Of a DNA stretch of 64,000 bases, positions 27,797-35,276 are shown piece after piece. The notes beneath the pieces are model-generated. The model did no database searches and had not been told where the DNA came from. It saw only the letters and a list, made by a program, of their open reading frames with translations. Positions within the stretch are counted from its first letter, which is position 1; the number at the start of each line of letters is the position of its first letter. Source of the DNA: Sagittula sp048553715. GTDB lineage: Bacteria; Pseudomonadota; Alphaproteobacteria; Rhodobacterales; Rhodobacteraceae. Both the position numbers and the translations under genes were made by a program. The stretch is taken from assembly GCF_048553715.1 (NCBI RefSeq), contig NZ_JBLZNC010000003.1, positions 433,505 through 497,504 on the forward strand, read 5' to 3'.

Positions 27797-27917
27797 CGCC
27801 CCAGAATGCCGCAGGCGGGAGCGGTTGATTTCCCGTCCTTTGTACACAGTTATATCGTGATCAAATGCGATGATGGCGATACAGTCATAAGAAATGTTTC
27901 AGGAAGGGTAGAACTTC

Positions 27918-29069
27918 ATGGCAGGAAACAGCGGCGGCCCCTGGGGGGGCGGTGGCAATCAGGGCGGCGGCAATGGCCAGCGCCCGCCTTCGGGTGGCGG
28001 CGGTGGTCGACGCCCCGAGGACAACCAGATCCCCGAGATCGACGAGCTGATGAAAAAAGGCCAAGAGCAACTGCGCGTCCTCATGGGCGGTCGTGGTGGC
28101 AACGGCACCGGTCGCCCTGCGGGCGGTGGTGGCTCTGGCGGGCCGGGCGTGTCCAAGGGCATGCTGGCCATCGGTGCGCTGGTGCTTGTCGGGCTTTGGG
28201 CGGCATCCAGCTTTTACACCGTCAAACCCGAAGAGCAGTCGGTTGAACTGTTCCTTGGCGATTACTCCAGCACGGGCGAGCCCGGTCTGAACTTCGCGCC
28301 TTGGCCCTTTGTCACCTATGACAAGGTCAACGTGACGTCGGAACGCACAGAGACCATCGGCGGCAGCACCCGCAGCGATGACGGGCTGATGCTGACCACG
28401 GATGCCAATATCGTCGACATCGATTTTCAGGTGGTCTGGAACGTAGCGGACCCCGCGCTGATGCTGTTCAACATCGCAGAGCCGCAGGAAACCGTTCAGG
28501 CGGTCTCTGAATCGGCGATGCGTGAAATTATCGCCGCGACCAACCTTGCGCCGATCCTGAACCGCGATCGTGGGCTGATTGCCGACACCGCACAGGAAAA
28601 CATTCAGGCCACGCTTGATGAATACGAAAGCGGTATCCGTATCGTTCGGGTCAACCTGCGCGGTGCAGAACCGCCCGCAGAGGTGATTGACGCCTTCCGC
28701 GAAGTGCAGGCCGCCGAACAGCAGCGTGACCGTCTGGAGCGTGAGGCGGATGCCTATGCCAACCGCGTTGTCGCCGAGGCCCGCGGTCAGGCCGCCCAGA
28801 CACGCGAGGAATCCGAGGGTTACCGCGCGCAGGTTGTCAACGAAGCCTTGGGTGAGGCGGCACGCTTTACCTCTGTCCAGCAGGAATACGCGATGGCCCC
28901 CGAGGTCACCCGCCGCCGCCTTTATCTGGAAACCATGGAAAAGGTTCTTGGCGACGTGGACAAGATGATCCTCGATGAGGCGCTGACCGGCTCTGACGGC
29001 GGGGCAGGGGGTGTGGTGCCCTATCTTCCCTTGAACGAGCTGAGCCGCTCGTCCGGCCAATCGAACTGA
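27918..29069 (+). CDS. hflK: Membrane protease modulator HflK (SPFH/band 7)
   Basis: 383 residues. A Gly/Asn-rich cytoplasmic tail (1-75, repeated GGG) precedes one membrane helix (GMLAIGALVLVGLWAASSFY, near 78-97). The band-7/SPFH domain then runs to ~270 and a long Ala/Glu/Gln helix (EVQAAEQQRDRLEREADAYA) follows. HflK with HflC forms a cage around the FtsH protease in the inner membrane and modulates degradation of membrane proteins. AGGAAGGG precedes the ATG. hflC starts 14 nt after the stop. Typical length. Confidence 0.95.
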   Translation: MAGNSGGPWGGGGNQGGGNGQRPPSGGGGGRRPEDNQIPEIDELMKKGQEQLRVLMGGRGGNGTGRPAGGGGSGGPGVSKGMLAIGALVLVGLWAASSFYTVKPEEQSVELFLGDYSSTGEPGLNFAPWPFVTYDKVNVTSERTETIGGSTRSDDGLMLTTDANIVDIDFQVVWNVADPALMLFNIAEPQETVQAVSESAMREIIAATNLAPILNRDRGLIADTAQENIQATLDEYESGIRIVRVNLRGAEPPAEVIDAFREVQAAEQQRDRLEREADAYANRVVAEARGQAAQTREESEGYRAQVVNEALGEAARFTSVQQEYAMAPEVTRRRLYLETMEKVLGDVDKMILDEALTGSDGGAGGVVPYLPLNELSRSSGQSN

Positions 29070-29083
29070 AGGAGGGCACAGTC

Positions 29084-30157
29084 ATGAACAAGACAACCTA
29101 TATTCTGCCCGCTTTTGTCGTGGTGCTGGTCGTGGTGCTGTCCTCGATCTTTGTGGTGGACGAGCGTGAAAAGGCGCTGGTTCTGCGGTTCGGCCAGATC
29201 AAGGCCGTCAAGGAAGAGCCCGGTCTGGGGTTCAAGGTGCCGCTTCTCGACGAGGTGGTCACCTATGACGACCGCATCTTGTCGCTGGACACCGAAACCA
29301 TCGAGGTGACCCCATCGGATGACCGTCGCTTGGTCGTGGACGCCTTTGCCCGCTACCGCATCGCCGATGTGGTGCAGTTCCGTCAGGCCGTGGGTGTCGG
29401 CGGCGTGCGCGTGGCCGAGGATCGTCTTCAGGGCATTCTGAACGCCCAGATCCGTGAGGTGCTTGGTGCCGATCAGGTGACCTCTGACACCATCTTGTCC
29501 GAGGATCGCGGCGAGCTGATGATCCGTATCCGTGATCAGGCCCGTGGCGAGGCGTTGTCGCTGGGTCTGGATGTGGTCGACGTCCGTCTGAAGCAGACGA
29601 ACCTGCCCGCGCAGAACCTCGAGGCGACCTTCGCCCGGATGCGCGCGGAGCGCGAACGCGAAGCGGCGGACGAGATCGCACGCGGTAACGAAGCGGCCCA
29701 GCGTGTACGTGCGCTGGCAGATCGTACCGTGGTCGAAACCCTGTCCGAGGCGGAGCGCGAGGCCAACGTGATCCGTGGTGAGGCCGACGCCGAGCGCAAC
29801 AGCATTTTCGCTGACAGCTATGGTGCCGATCCGGAATTCTTCGCGTTCTACCGGTCTTTGCAGGCCTATGAGAACGCGATCCGAGGCGGCAATTCGACCA
29901 TGGTTATGACGCCGGACAGCCAGTTCTTCGACTACTTCCGCAATGAGGGAGAGATCACGCCAACCGCGCCGATCGAGACACCCGCATCGCTGGAGAATGT
30001 CGAACCTGCCAAAGACCCGGTCGCCCCCACGGCAGCCGACGTTGCCGAGGAAATGGAAGCCACCGAGCCGCAGGACGAAGAGGACAGCGATGCGGTGGAT
30101 GGTCCGGCCAGCGATACCTCGCCCGTGGGTGAGCCGCAGCCCGAAGAGACCAACTGA
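29084..30157 (+). CDS. hflC: Membrane protease modulator HflC
   Basis: 357 residues. An N-terminal membrane helix (YILPAFVVVLVVVLSSIFVV) is followed by the band-7 domain (DEREKALVLRFGQIKAV, ALSLGLDVVDVRLKQTNLP) and the ERERE-rich helix. A ~65-residue acidic, Pro/Ala/Glu-rich tail (about 293-357) is absent from the E. coli protein and probably disordered. It partners HflK in the FtsH-regulating complex. GGAGGG stands ahead of the ATG. The DUF2065 gene begins four bases after its stop. Confidence 0.95.
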   Translation: MNKTTYILPAFVVVLVVVLSSIFVVDEREKALVLRFGQIKAVKEEPGLGFKVPLLDEVVTYDDRILSLDTETIEVTPSDDRRLVVDAFARYRIADVVQFRQAVGVGGVRVAEDRLQGILNAQIREVLGADQVTSDTILSEDRGELMIRIRDQARGEALSLGLDVVDVRLKQTNLPAQNLEATFARMRAEREREAADEIARGNEAAQRVRALADRTVVETLSEAEREANVIRGEADAERNSIFADSYGADPEFFAFYRSLQAYENAIRGGNSTMVMTPDSQFFDYFRNEGEITPTAPIETPASLENVEPAKDPVAPTAADVAEEMEATEPQDEEDSDAVDGPASDTSPVGEPQPEETN

Positions 30158-30161
30158 CCCC

Positions 30162-30353
30162 ATGGGGCTCAGTGACATTCTAACGGGGATCGGTCTGGTC
30201 CTTGTGATCGAGGGGCTGGTGTACGCACTGGCCCCTTCGCTTATCGAGCGTCTGCTAGAGGCGCTGCGCGAAACGCCTGTCGACACCCGCCGGATGATCG
30301 GTCTGGGCAGTCTGGCCTGCGGAATTGCGCTTATCTGGTGGGCTGGCGGGTAA
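30162..30353 (+). CDS. DUF2065 (YjeT-type) small membrane protein
   Basis: 63 residues, two membrane helices (ILTGIGLVLVIEGLVYALAP and MIGLGSLACGIALIWWAG) joined by a short loop with RETPVDTRR. This fits DUF2065/YjeT, which sits beside hflKC in many proteobacteria. The start ATG is four bases behind the hflC stop, so it belongs to the hflK-hflC operon. Function is unknown. Confidence 0.85.
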   Translation: MGLSDILTGIGLVLVIEGLVYALAPSLIERLLEALRETPVDTRRMIGLGSLACGIALIWWAGG

Positions 30354-30550
30354 AGCTGCTTGGCGCGCGCCTGTGCTGCGCTATCTTGCAATCAGTTCCC
30401 TCACCACCTGTCACGTAGGCGTGAGAACGACACTTTTGCCCTTTGGTGTTGCGCGAGCGCACCTATCTTTGACACACTGAGGAAAGAGTGCAGGGCAGCC
30501 GTCGCCTGAGGGTGGAGGCGACTGGCCTGACCAGAGACAAGGAGATCTCA

Positions 30551-32017
30551 TTGAAACCGCAAGTTATGGCACAGACACGAGAGGATGCGACGCCTCTTCG
30601 GCTTTTCTGGCTGACGACGCTCTCGATGGTTCTAATTCTTTCGCAATCGCTGATGGCGCATGCGCGCGGCGCACCGGAAAGCTTCGCCGAATTGGCAGAA
30701 CGCATCAGCCCGGCGGTGGTGAACATCACAACATCCACGACGGTGGCGGGGCGCACAGGGCCGCAGGGCATCGTGCCCGAAGGCTCCCCCTTCGAGGACT
30801 TTTTCCGCGAATTCCAAGACCGCAATGGCGACCAGTCGCCACGCCGCTCTTCGGCGCTGGGCTCGGGCTTTGTGATCTCCGAGGACGGCTTTATCGTCAC
30901 CAACAACCACGTCATCGAAGGCGCGGATGAAATCCAGATCGAATTCTTCGAAGGGTTCGAACTGCCCGCGACGCTGGTCGGCACCGATCCCAACACCGAT
31001 ATCGCCCTGCTGAAGGTCGAGGCGGATAACGCGCTGAAATACGTCAACTTTGGCGATTCCAACAAAGCCCGTGTCGGCGATTGGGTTATGGCCATGGGCA
31101 ACCCGCTGGGGCAGGGCTTCTCGGTCTCGGCCGGGATCGTCTCCGCGCGCAACCGCGCTTTGTCGGGCACCTATGACGATTACATCCAGACCGACGCGGC
31201 GATCAACCGCGGCAACTCGGGCGGTCCGCTGTTCAACATGGATGGCGAGGTCATTGGCGTGAACACCGCGATTTTGTCGCCCAACGGCGGCTCGATCGGG
31301 ATCGGCTTTTCGATGGCGTCCAATGTGGTGACCCGCGTGGTGGATCAGCTCAAAGAGTTCGGTGAGACCCGCCGTGGCTGGCTGGGTGTGCGCATTCAGG
31401 ATGTGACCGAAGACGTGGCAGAGGCGCTGGGCCTGTCCGAAGCCAAAGGCGCGCTTGTGTCCGATGTCCCCGAAGGTCCCGCGATGGAAGGCGGCATGCA
31501 GGCCGGTGATGTGATCGTCTCGTTCGACGGCGTCGATGTGGAAGACACACGCCAACTGGTCCGCACCGTTGCCAACACGCCGGTCGGCAAGACCGTGCGC
31601 GTCATGGTGAACCGCGACGGCACCACACAGACCCTGAAAATCACGCTGGGTCGTCGTGAAGAGGCTGAAAGCTCGGTGCCTGCTTCGCTGGAAGCTCCGG
31701 CTGACGAGCCGCAAGAAATGGAAACCATGGGGCTGACCCTGTCACCGCTGACAGAAGACCTGCGCGAAGAGCTGTCCGTGCCTGCGGGTGTTGATGGTCT
31801 GGCGGTGATGTCGGTAGACGAGGCGTCCGAGGCCTTTGAAAAAGGCGTGCGCGCCGGTGACGTCATCACCGAGGCAGGGCAGACTGCCGTGGCCAGCGTC
31901 AGCGACCTCGAAGACCGCGTGGCCGAGGCTCGCGAAGAAGGGCGCAAGTCCATTTTGCTGCTGGTGCGTCGTGGCGGCGACCCGCGCTTTGTGGCGCTGG
32001 GTCTGCAGGAGGACTGA
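30551..32017 (+). CDS. degP: Do-family serine endopeptidase (DegP/DegQ/MucD type)
   Basis: 488-residue periplasmic protease/chaperone. A TTG at 30551 is proposed as start because AAGGAG (30539-30544) is spaced six bases from it; the next ATG (30566) has no such site. The signal segment is LFWLTTLSMVLILSQSLMAHARG. The triad is visible: His in TNNHVIEG, Asp in NTDIALLKV, Ser in GNSGGPLF. Two PDZ domains follow (GWLGVRIQDVTEDVAEALGL; GLTLSPLTEDLREEL). It follows the hflKC-DUF2065 group, so membrane and periplasm quality-control genes lie together. A 5+5 inverted repeat TCACG-TAGG-CGTGA (30411-30424) is upstream. Confidence 0.92.
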   Translation: MKPQVMAQTREDATPLRLFWLTTLSMVLILSQSLMAHARGAPESFAELAERISPAVVNITTSTTVAGRTGPQGIVPEGSPFEDFFREFQDRNGDQSPRRSSALGSGFVISEDGFIVTNNHVIEGADEIQIEFFEGFELPATLVGTDPNTDIALLKVEADNALKYVNFGDSNKARVGDWVMAMGNPLGQGFSVSAGIVSARNRALSGTYDDYIQTDAAINRGNSGGPLFNMDGEVIGVNTAILSPNGGSIGIGFSMASNVVTRVVDQLKEFGETRRGWLGVRIQDVTEDVAEALGLSEAKGALVSDVPEGPAMEGGMQAGDVIVSFDGVDVEDTRQLVRTVANTPVGKTVRVMVNRDGTTQTLKITLGRREEAESSVPASLEAPADEPQEMETMGLTLSPLTEDLREELSVPAGVDGLAVMSVDEASEAFEKGVRAGDVITEAGQTAVASVSDLEDRVAEAREEGRKSILLLVRRGGDPRFVALGLQED

Positions 32018-32041
32018 TTGTCCCATCCCATGAATGAGAAG

Positions 32042-32066
32042 AGGGCGCCGTTCGGGCGCCCTTTTT
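32042..32066 (+). terminator. Terminator after degP
   Basis: Perfect 8-bp stem AGGGCGCC / GGCGCCCT with a 5-nt loop, followed by a run of T. It lies between degP and the convergent lipoprotein gene. Confidence 0.9.
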
Positions 32067-32067
32067 G

Positions 32068-32715
32068 TTAGCTGTCGTCGATGTCGATATCGACGGTGAT
32101 CAACCCAAGCATCCGGGCCGTGTCCAGCGACAGCTGCGCACTGTCGAGACCGCGTTCGCGCTGATACTTGCGGATCGCGGCGGCGGTTGGTGCGTCGATC
32201 ATGCCTGTTACGTTGCCGTGAAAGTAGTCCCGCGCGGCCAGTGCGCGCTGCAAGGACGACAGAAACTCTGGCGTCATCTGGTGCCCGCAGACCGCGTCAA
32301 AGATGATCTCGGAACGTTCGCGTACGATCTTTGGCACCGGCGCACGGCGATAGACCGCAGGAGTTATGACCGTGCCGTCATCCGCGATTTCCGCCTGAAT
32401 GACGCGCACTTCGCCCATAACGTGTTCATAAACGGCGGGTGTTTCCTCGCGCGCCTGACAGCGCCCGTTGGACAGGGCAATCACCGGCGGGGCGATGCGC
32501 ACAGGTGACAGCGCCACAGGTTGAATGGTCGAAAATTCCGCGCGGGTCGCTGTGTCGTCCTCTGTGCCCTTGGGCATGGTGCAGGCTGTCAAAAGCGGGA
32601 ACATCAGCGCGCAAACAAGGCTCCGGCGGCACGTGCCACTCCGGGCGAGACGCACGACGGCGCGCGTATCGGGGTGCGATTTCACTGCTCGGGCCTCGTT
32701 CAAGGCTGTTTTCAT
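32068..32715 (-). CDS. Putative lipoprotein with C-terminal peptidoglycan-binding domain
   Basis: 215 residues from the ATG at 32715. A basic N-region is followed by a hydrophobic stretch and lipobox (LVCALMFPLLTAC, Cys near 45), indicating export and lipidation; the leader before it is long, so a later start is possible. The C-terminal 60 residues (FLSSLQRALAARDYFHGN then DAPTAAAIRKYQRERGLDS) match the PG_binding_1 fold. Two further cysteines occur in the middle region. A wall-anchored envelope protein is likely. It ends just past the degP terminator and follows the dnaE2 remnant on the same strand. Confidence 0.75.
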   Translation of the reverse strand: MKTALNEARAVKSHPDTRAVVRLARSGTCRRSLVCALMFPLLTACTMPKGTEDDTATRAEFSTIQPVALSPVRIAPPVIALSNGRCQAREETPAVYEHVMGEVRVIQAEIADDGTVITPAVYRRAPVPKIVRERSEIIFDAVCGHQMTPEFLSSLQRALAARDYFHGNVTGMIDAPTAAAIRKYQRERGLDSAQLSLDTARMLGLITVDIDIDDS

Positions 32716-32725
32716 TGACCGTAGT

Positions 32726-33082
32726 CTAGCGTGTCTGGGGCGGGCTGGGAAGGTCGGGGTCCAGCAACAGGTCCAGCAGTTGCGAAATATCCTCAATCTC
32801 TTCTGCGATGACGTGGATAACATCGTTGTCCCGTTGCACGCGTCCGGTGACACGCAGCATCCGCCCTGCAATGACCGCGCGGCGGAACCTTTCATACAGG
32901 CTGCGCCAGACGATGACATTGACCACGCCGGTCTCGTCCTCCAACGTGATGAATATCACGCCCTTTGCGGTGCCGGGCCGCTGCCGCAAAATGACCAGCC
33001 CGGCCACACAGATCCGCGCGCCTTGGGGCGGCTGGTCCAGCGCATGGGCGGGCAAGGCAGAAGGGGGGCGGGGCCAAGTCAT
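32726..33082 (-). pseudogene. dnaE2: dnaE2 remnant: C-terminal OB-fold of error-prone DNA polymerase behind a LexA promoter
   Basis: An intact 118-codon frame. From about residue 21 it matches the C-terminal OB-fold of the alpha-type error-prone polymerase DnaE2 (GARICVAGLVILRQRPGTAK, GVIFITLEDETGVVNVIVW, RVTGRVQRDNDVIHVIAEE). Full DnaE2 exceeds 1000 residues; the PHP, palm, finger and thumb domains are absent. The first ~20 residues (MTWPRPPSALPA) are not recognisable. The ATG lies directly behind a LexA box and promoter, so this looks like an in-frame deletion scar of an imuA-imuB-dnaE2 cassette. It cannot polymerise DNA; a leftover or a small SOS-induced binding protein are both possible. 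Confidence 0.78.
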
Positions 33083-33084
33083 GC

Positions 33085-33118
33085 GAACATAAATAGAACA
33101 TTTACTTGTCTCAGGCAA
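33085..33118 (-). promoter_or_regulatory. LexA (SOS) box overlapping a sigma70-like promoter
   Basis: GAAC at 33085-33088 and 33096-33099, seven bases apart, form the alphaproteobacterial SOS operator (GTTC-N7-GTTC on the minus strand). It overlaps a -10-like TATTTA (33090-33095); a -35-like TTGCCT (33113-33118) stands exactly 17 bases away. Transcription would begin at about 33082, i.e. at the ATG of the dnaE2 remnant, giving a leaderless message. The rest of the gap up to the ferredoxin gene shows nothing else. Confidence 0.75.
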
Positions 33119-33253
33119 AGAGGGACGTGGATTGCGTGGCGCAAAAGTGATGCAGCAAAACGTCTCAGGCGTGGCCGTGTGGTGCAAAGCCTCTGGCGGT
33201 GCAAGCCCTGTGCGACTAGGAAGGCAAGCGACAAAAGCGACAGGAGCGGTGAA

Positions 33254-33577
33254 ATGGCAAAAATCACCTATATCGAACACAGCGGCACCGAGCATGTGGT
33301 TGACGTCCCCAACGGGCTGACCGTCATGGAAGGGGCGCGGGACAACAACATCCCCGGAATCGAGGCGGATTGCGGCGGGGCCTGTGCCTGCTCCACCTGC
33401 CATGTCTACGTGGCCGAGGATTGGGTCGAAAAGCTGCCCGCCCGCGAAGACATGGAAGAGGACATGCTCGACTTTGCCTATCAGCCCGACCCGAAGCGGT
33501 CGCGCCTGACCTGCCAGATCAAGGTGACAGAAGACCTTGACGGTCTGGTCGTGCAGATGCCGGAAAAGCAGATCTGA
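33254..33577 (+). CDS. [2Fe-2S] ferredoxin, adrenodoxin type
   Basis: 107-residue electron carrier. The cluster ligands follow the C-x5-C-x2-C...C pattern of adrenodoxin-like ferredoxins: Cys40, Cys46, Cys49 (in DCGGACACSTC) and Cys87 (RLTCQI). The acidic helix EDMEEDMLDFA and the strand KITYIEHSGTEHVV are typical. AGGAG lies seven bases before the ATG. Such ferredoxins serve Fe-S assembly (Isc type) or cytochrome P450 systems; no partner is nearby, so the role is open. Its stop overlaps the next start (TGATG). Confidence 0.93.
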   Translation: MAKITYIEHSGTEHVVDVPNGLTVMEGARDNNIPGIEADCGGACACSTCHVYVAEDWVEKLPAREDMEEDMLDFAYQPDPKRSRLTCQIKVTEDLDGLVVQMPEKQI

Positions 33578-34320
33578 TGATCCGGGGGGCGCCGCGTCAC
33601 GGGCATCACGTGCTGCGGCGTCTTGTTCGCGGCGCATTGATGACGCTTGCGCTTGTTGCACCGGCGGGTCAGGTGGCCGCCTTGTGCGTCACACAGGCGG
33701 AATATGACACGCCGACGGGGCGCTATGGCCATCGTGTGTTGGGGGCAGAGGGCGAATACGCCGATCTGGTTCTGGGGCGCGACGACGAATCGACTCTGCG
33801 CATCAGTTTGCCCCACACGCAGGTGTTCGAGGATATCGCCCCGCTCGTGGTTGATATGGACGGTGATGCCTGCGCCGAGGTGGTCACGGTCGTCTCCAGC
33901 GTGGATGCAGGGGCAAAACTGGCCATCTACGATGCGACGGGCCAAACCATCGCTCAGACGCCTCCGATCGGCCGACGCAACCGTTGGCTGGCGGTGATTG
34001 GTGCGGCGGATCTGGACGGGGATGGCGCGATCGAGGTTGCCTATATCGACCGCCCGCATCTGGCCAAGACCCTGCGCATCTGGCGCTATGGTGACAGTGG
34101 GCTGACACAGGTTGCGGCGGCGCAAGGGCTGACAAACCACCAGATCGGTTGGGATTACATCGCCGGTGGGCTACGCGACTGCGGCGAAGGTCCCGAGATG
34201 ATCTTGGCCAGCGCAGACTGGTCCCGGCTGATGGCTGTGCGCTTTGACGGCCAGATCTCCGCCCGCGATCTGGGCCCATACGCGGCGGACGCCGCGCGCG
34301 AGGCCGTGGACTGCCTGTAA
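33577..34320 (+). CDS. Secreted FG-GAP/VCBS-repeat protein
   Basis: 247 residues with an N-terminal signal (LMTLALVAPAGQVAALC). The mature part carries beta-propeller-like VCBS/FG-GAP repeats with calcium-type loops: VVDMDGDACAEVVTV (near 90) and AADLDGDGAIEVAYID (near 145), and a third degenerate unit. It starts on the stop codon of the ferredoxin gene, so the two are translationally coupled although their functions look unrelated. Periplasmic location is inferred. Role unknown. Confidence 0.75.
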   Translation: MIRGAPRHGHHVLRRLVRGALMTLALVAPAGQVAALCVTQAEYDTPTGRYGHRVLGAEGEYADLVLGRDDESTLRISLPHTQVFEDIAPLVVDMDGDACAEVVTVVSSVDAGAKLAIYDATGQTIAQTPPIGRRNRWLAVIGAADLDGDGAIEVAYIDRPHLAKTLRIWRYGDSGLTQVAAAQGLTNHQIGWDYIAGGLRDCGEGPEMILASADWSRLMAVRFDGQISARDLGPYAADAAREAVDCL

Positions 34321-34380
34321 GGTCAGGGCACGTTGCGTTTGGGCTTTGCTTTTGCTGCAGCGGGGCGTAGGTCAACGGAC

Positions 34381-35196
34381 ATGCGTATACTTTTTCTTGG
34401 CGATGTGATGGGCCGCGCAGGGCGGCAGGGGATCGTGGACCGGCTTCCGGCGCTGCGACAGGATTGGAAACTCGACTTCGTGATCGTGAACGCGGAGAAC
34501 GCCACCAATGGTGCTGGGCTGAACGCAGCCCATGCCAAGGCGATCTTTGACGCGGGTGCAGATGTGATTACGCTGGGGGACCATGCCTTTGACCAAAAGG
34601 AAATGCTGTCCCATATCGAAAGCGACACACGCATTGTGCGGCCGTTGAACTTTGCCCGGGCGGCACCGGGGCGCGGGGCGGCCATGTACAAGGACGCGCG
34701 CGGGCGCAAGATCCTGGTGGTGCAGGCCTTGGGGCAGGTGTTCATGAGCCGTAATTATGACAGCCCCTTCGCCGCGGTGGACGAGGTGTTGAAGCGTCAT
34801 CCGCTGGGCGGGCAGGCACAGGCCATCGTAGTAGACATGCACTGCGAGGCGACATCCGAGAAGATGGGGATGGGCCATTTCTGCGATGGCCGTGCGAGCC
34901 TTGTGGTGGGCACGCACACCCACGTGCCCACAGGGGACGCGCAAATCCTGCCTAAGGGGACGGCGTTTCTTAGCGATGCGGGCATGTGCGGCGACTACAA
35001 CTCGGTCATCGGGATGGAACCGGCCGAGCCACTGCGCCGCTTTGTCAACGGCATGTCGAAAGGCCGGTTCGAGCCGGCATCGGGCGAGGCCACCCTGTCG
35101 GGCATCTTTGTCGAAACCGATGACCTGACAGGCAAAGCAAAAAGCATCGCAATGGTGCGTCAGGGCGGCCGTTTGCAGCAAAGCGGACCAAGCTGA
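34381..35196 (+). CDS. YmdB/TIGR00282-family metallophosphoesterase
   Basis: 271-residue cytoplasmic phosphoesterase. Dimetal-binding motifs: LFLGDVMGRAGRQG at the N-terminus, VNAENATNGAGL (near 37), LGDHAFDQKE (near 65), and VDMHCEATSEKMGMGHFCDG with VVGTHTHVPTGD (near 150-185). Family members are 2',3'-cyclic nucleotide or cAMP phosphodiesterases, known from Bacillus YmdB and its Deinococcus relative. Substrate here is unproven. The ATG at 34381 starts directly at the fold; an in-frame ATG at 34333 would add 16 non-conserved residues. Confidence 0.9.
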   Translation: MRILFLGDVMGRAGRQGIVDRLPALRQDWKLDFVIVNAENATNGAGLNAAHAKAIFDAGADVITLGDHAFDQKEMLSHIESDTRIVRPLNFARAAPGRGAAMYKDARGRKILVVQALGQVFMSRNYDSPFAAVDEVLKRHPLGGQAQAIVVDMHCEATSEKMGMGHFCDGRASLVVGTHTHVPTGDAQILPKGTAFLSDAGMCGDYNSVIGMEPAEPLRRFVNGMSKGRFEPASGEATLSGIFVETDDLTGKAKSIAMVRQGGRLQQSGPS

Positions 35197-35276
35197 CGGG
35201 CGGGATCTTGTGTGCTGAACGGCGATCTTGCAAGATGCGCTGGTTTGGACACAGCCACGAGCAGGGCGAGACGTAG

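Noticed and set aside
29943..30161. Longer frame in front of the DUF2065 gene
   Set aside because: It is out of frame inside hflC; the real start is the ATG at 30162 after the hflC stop.
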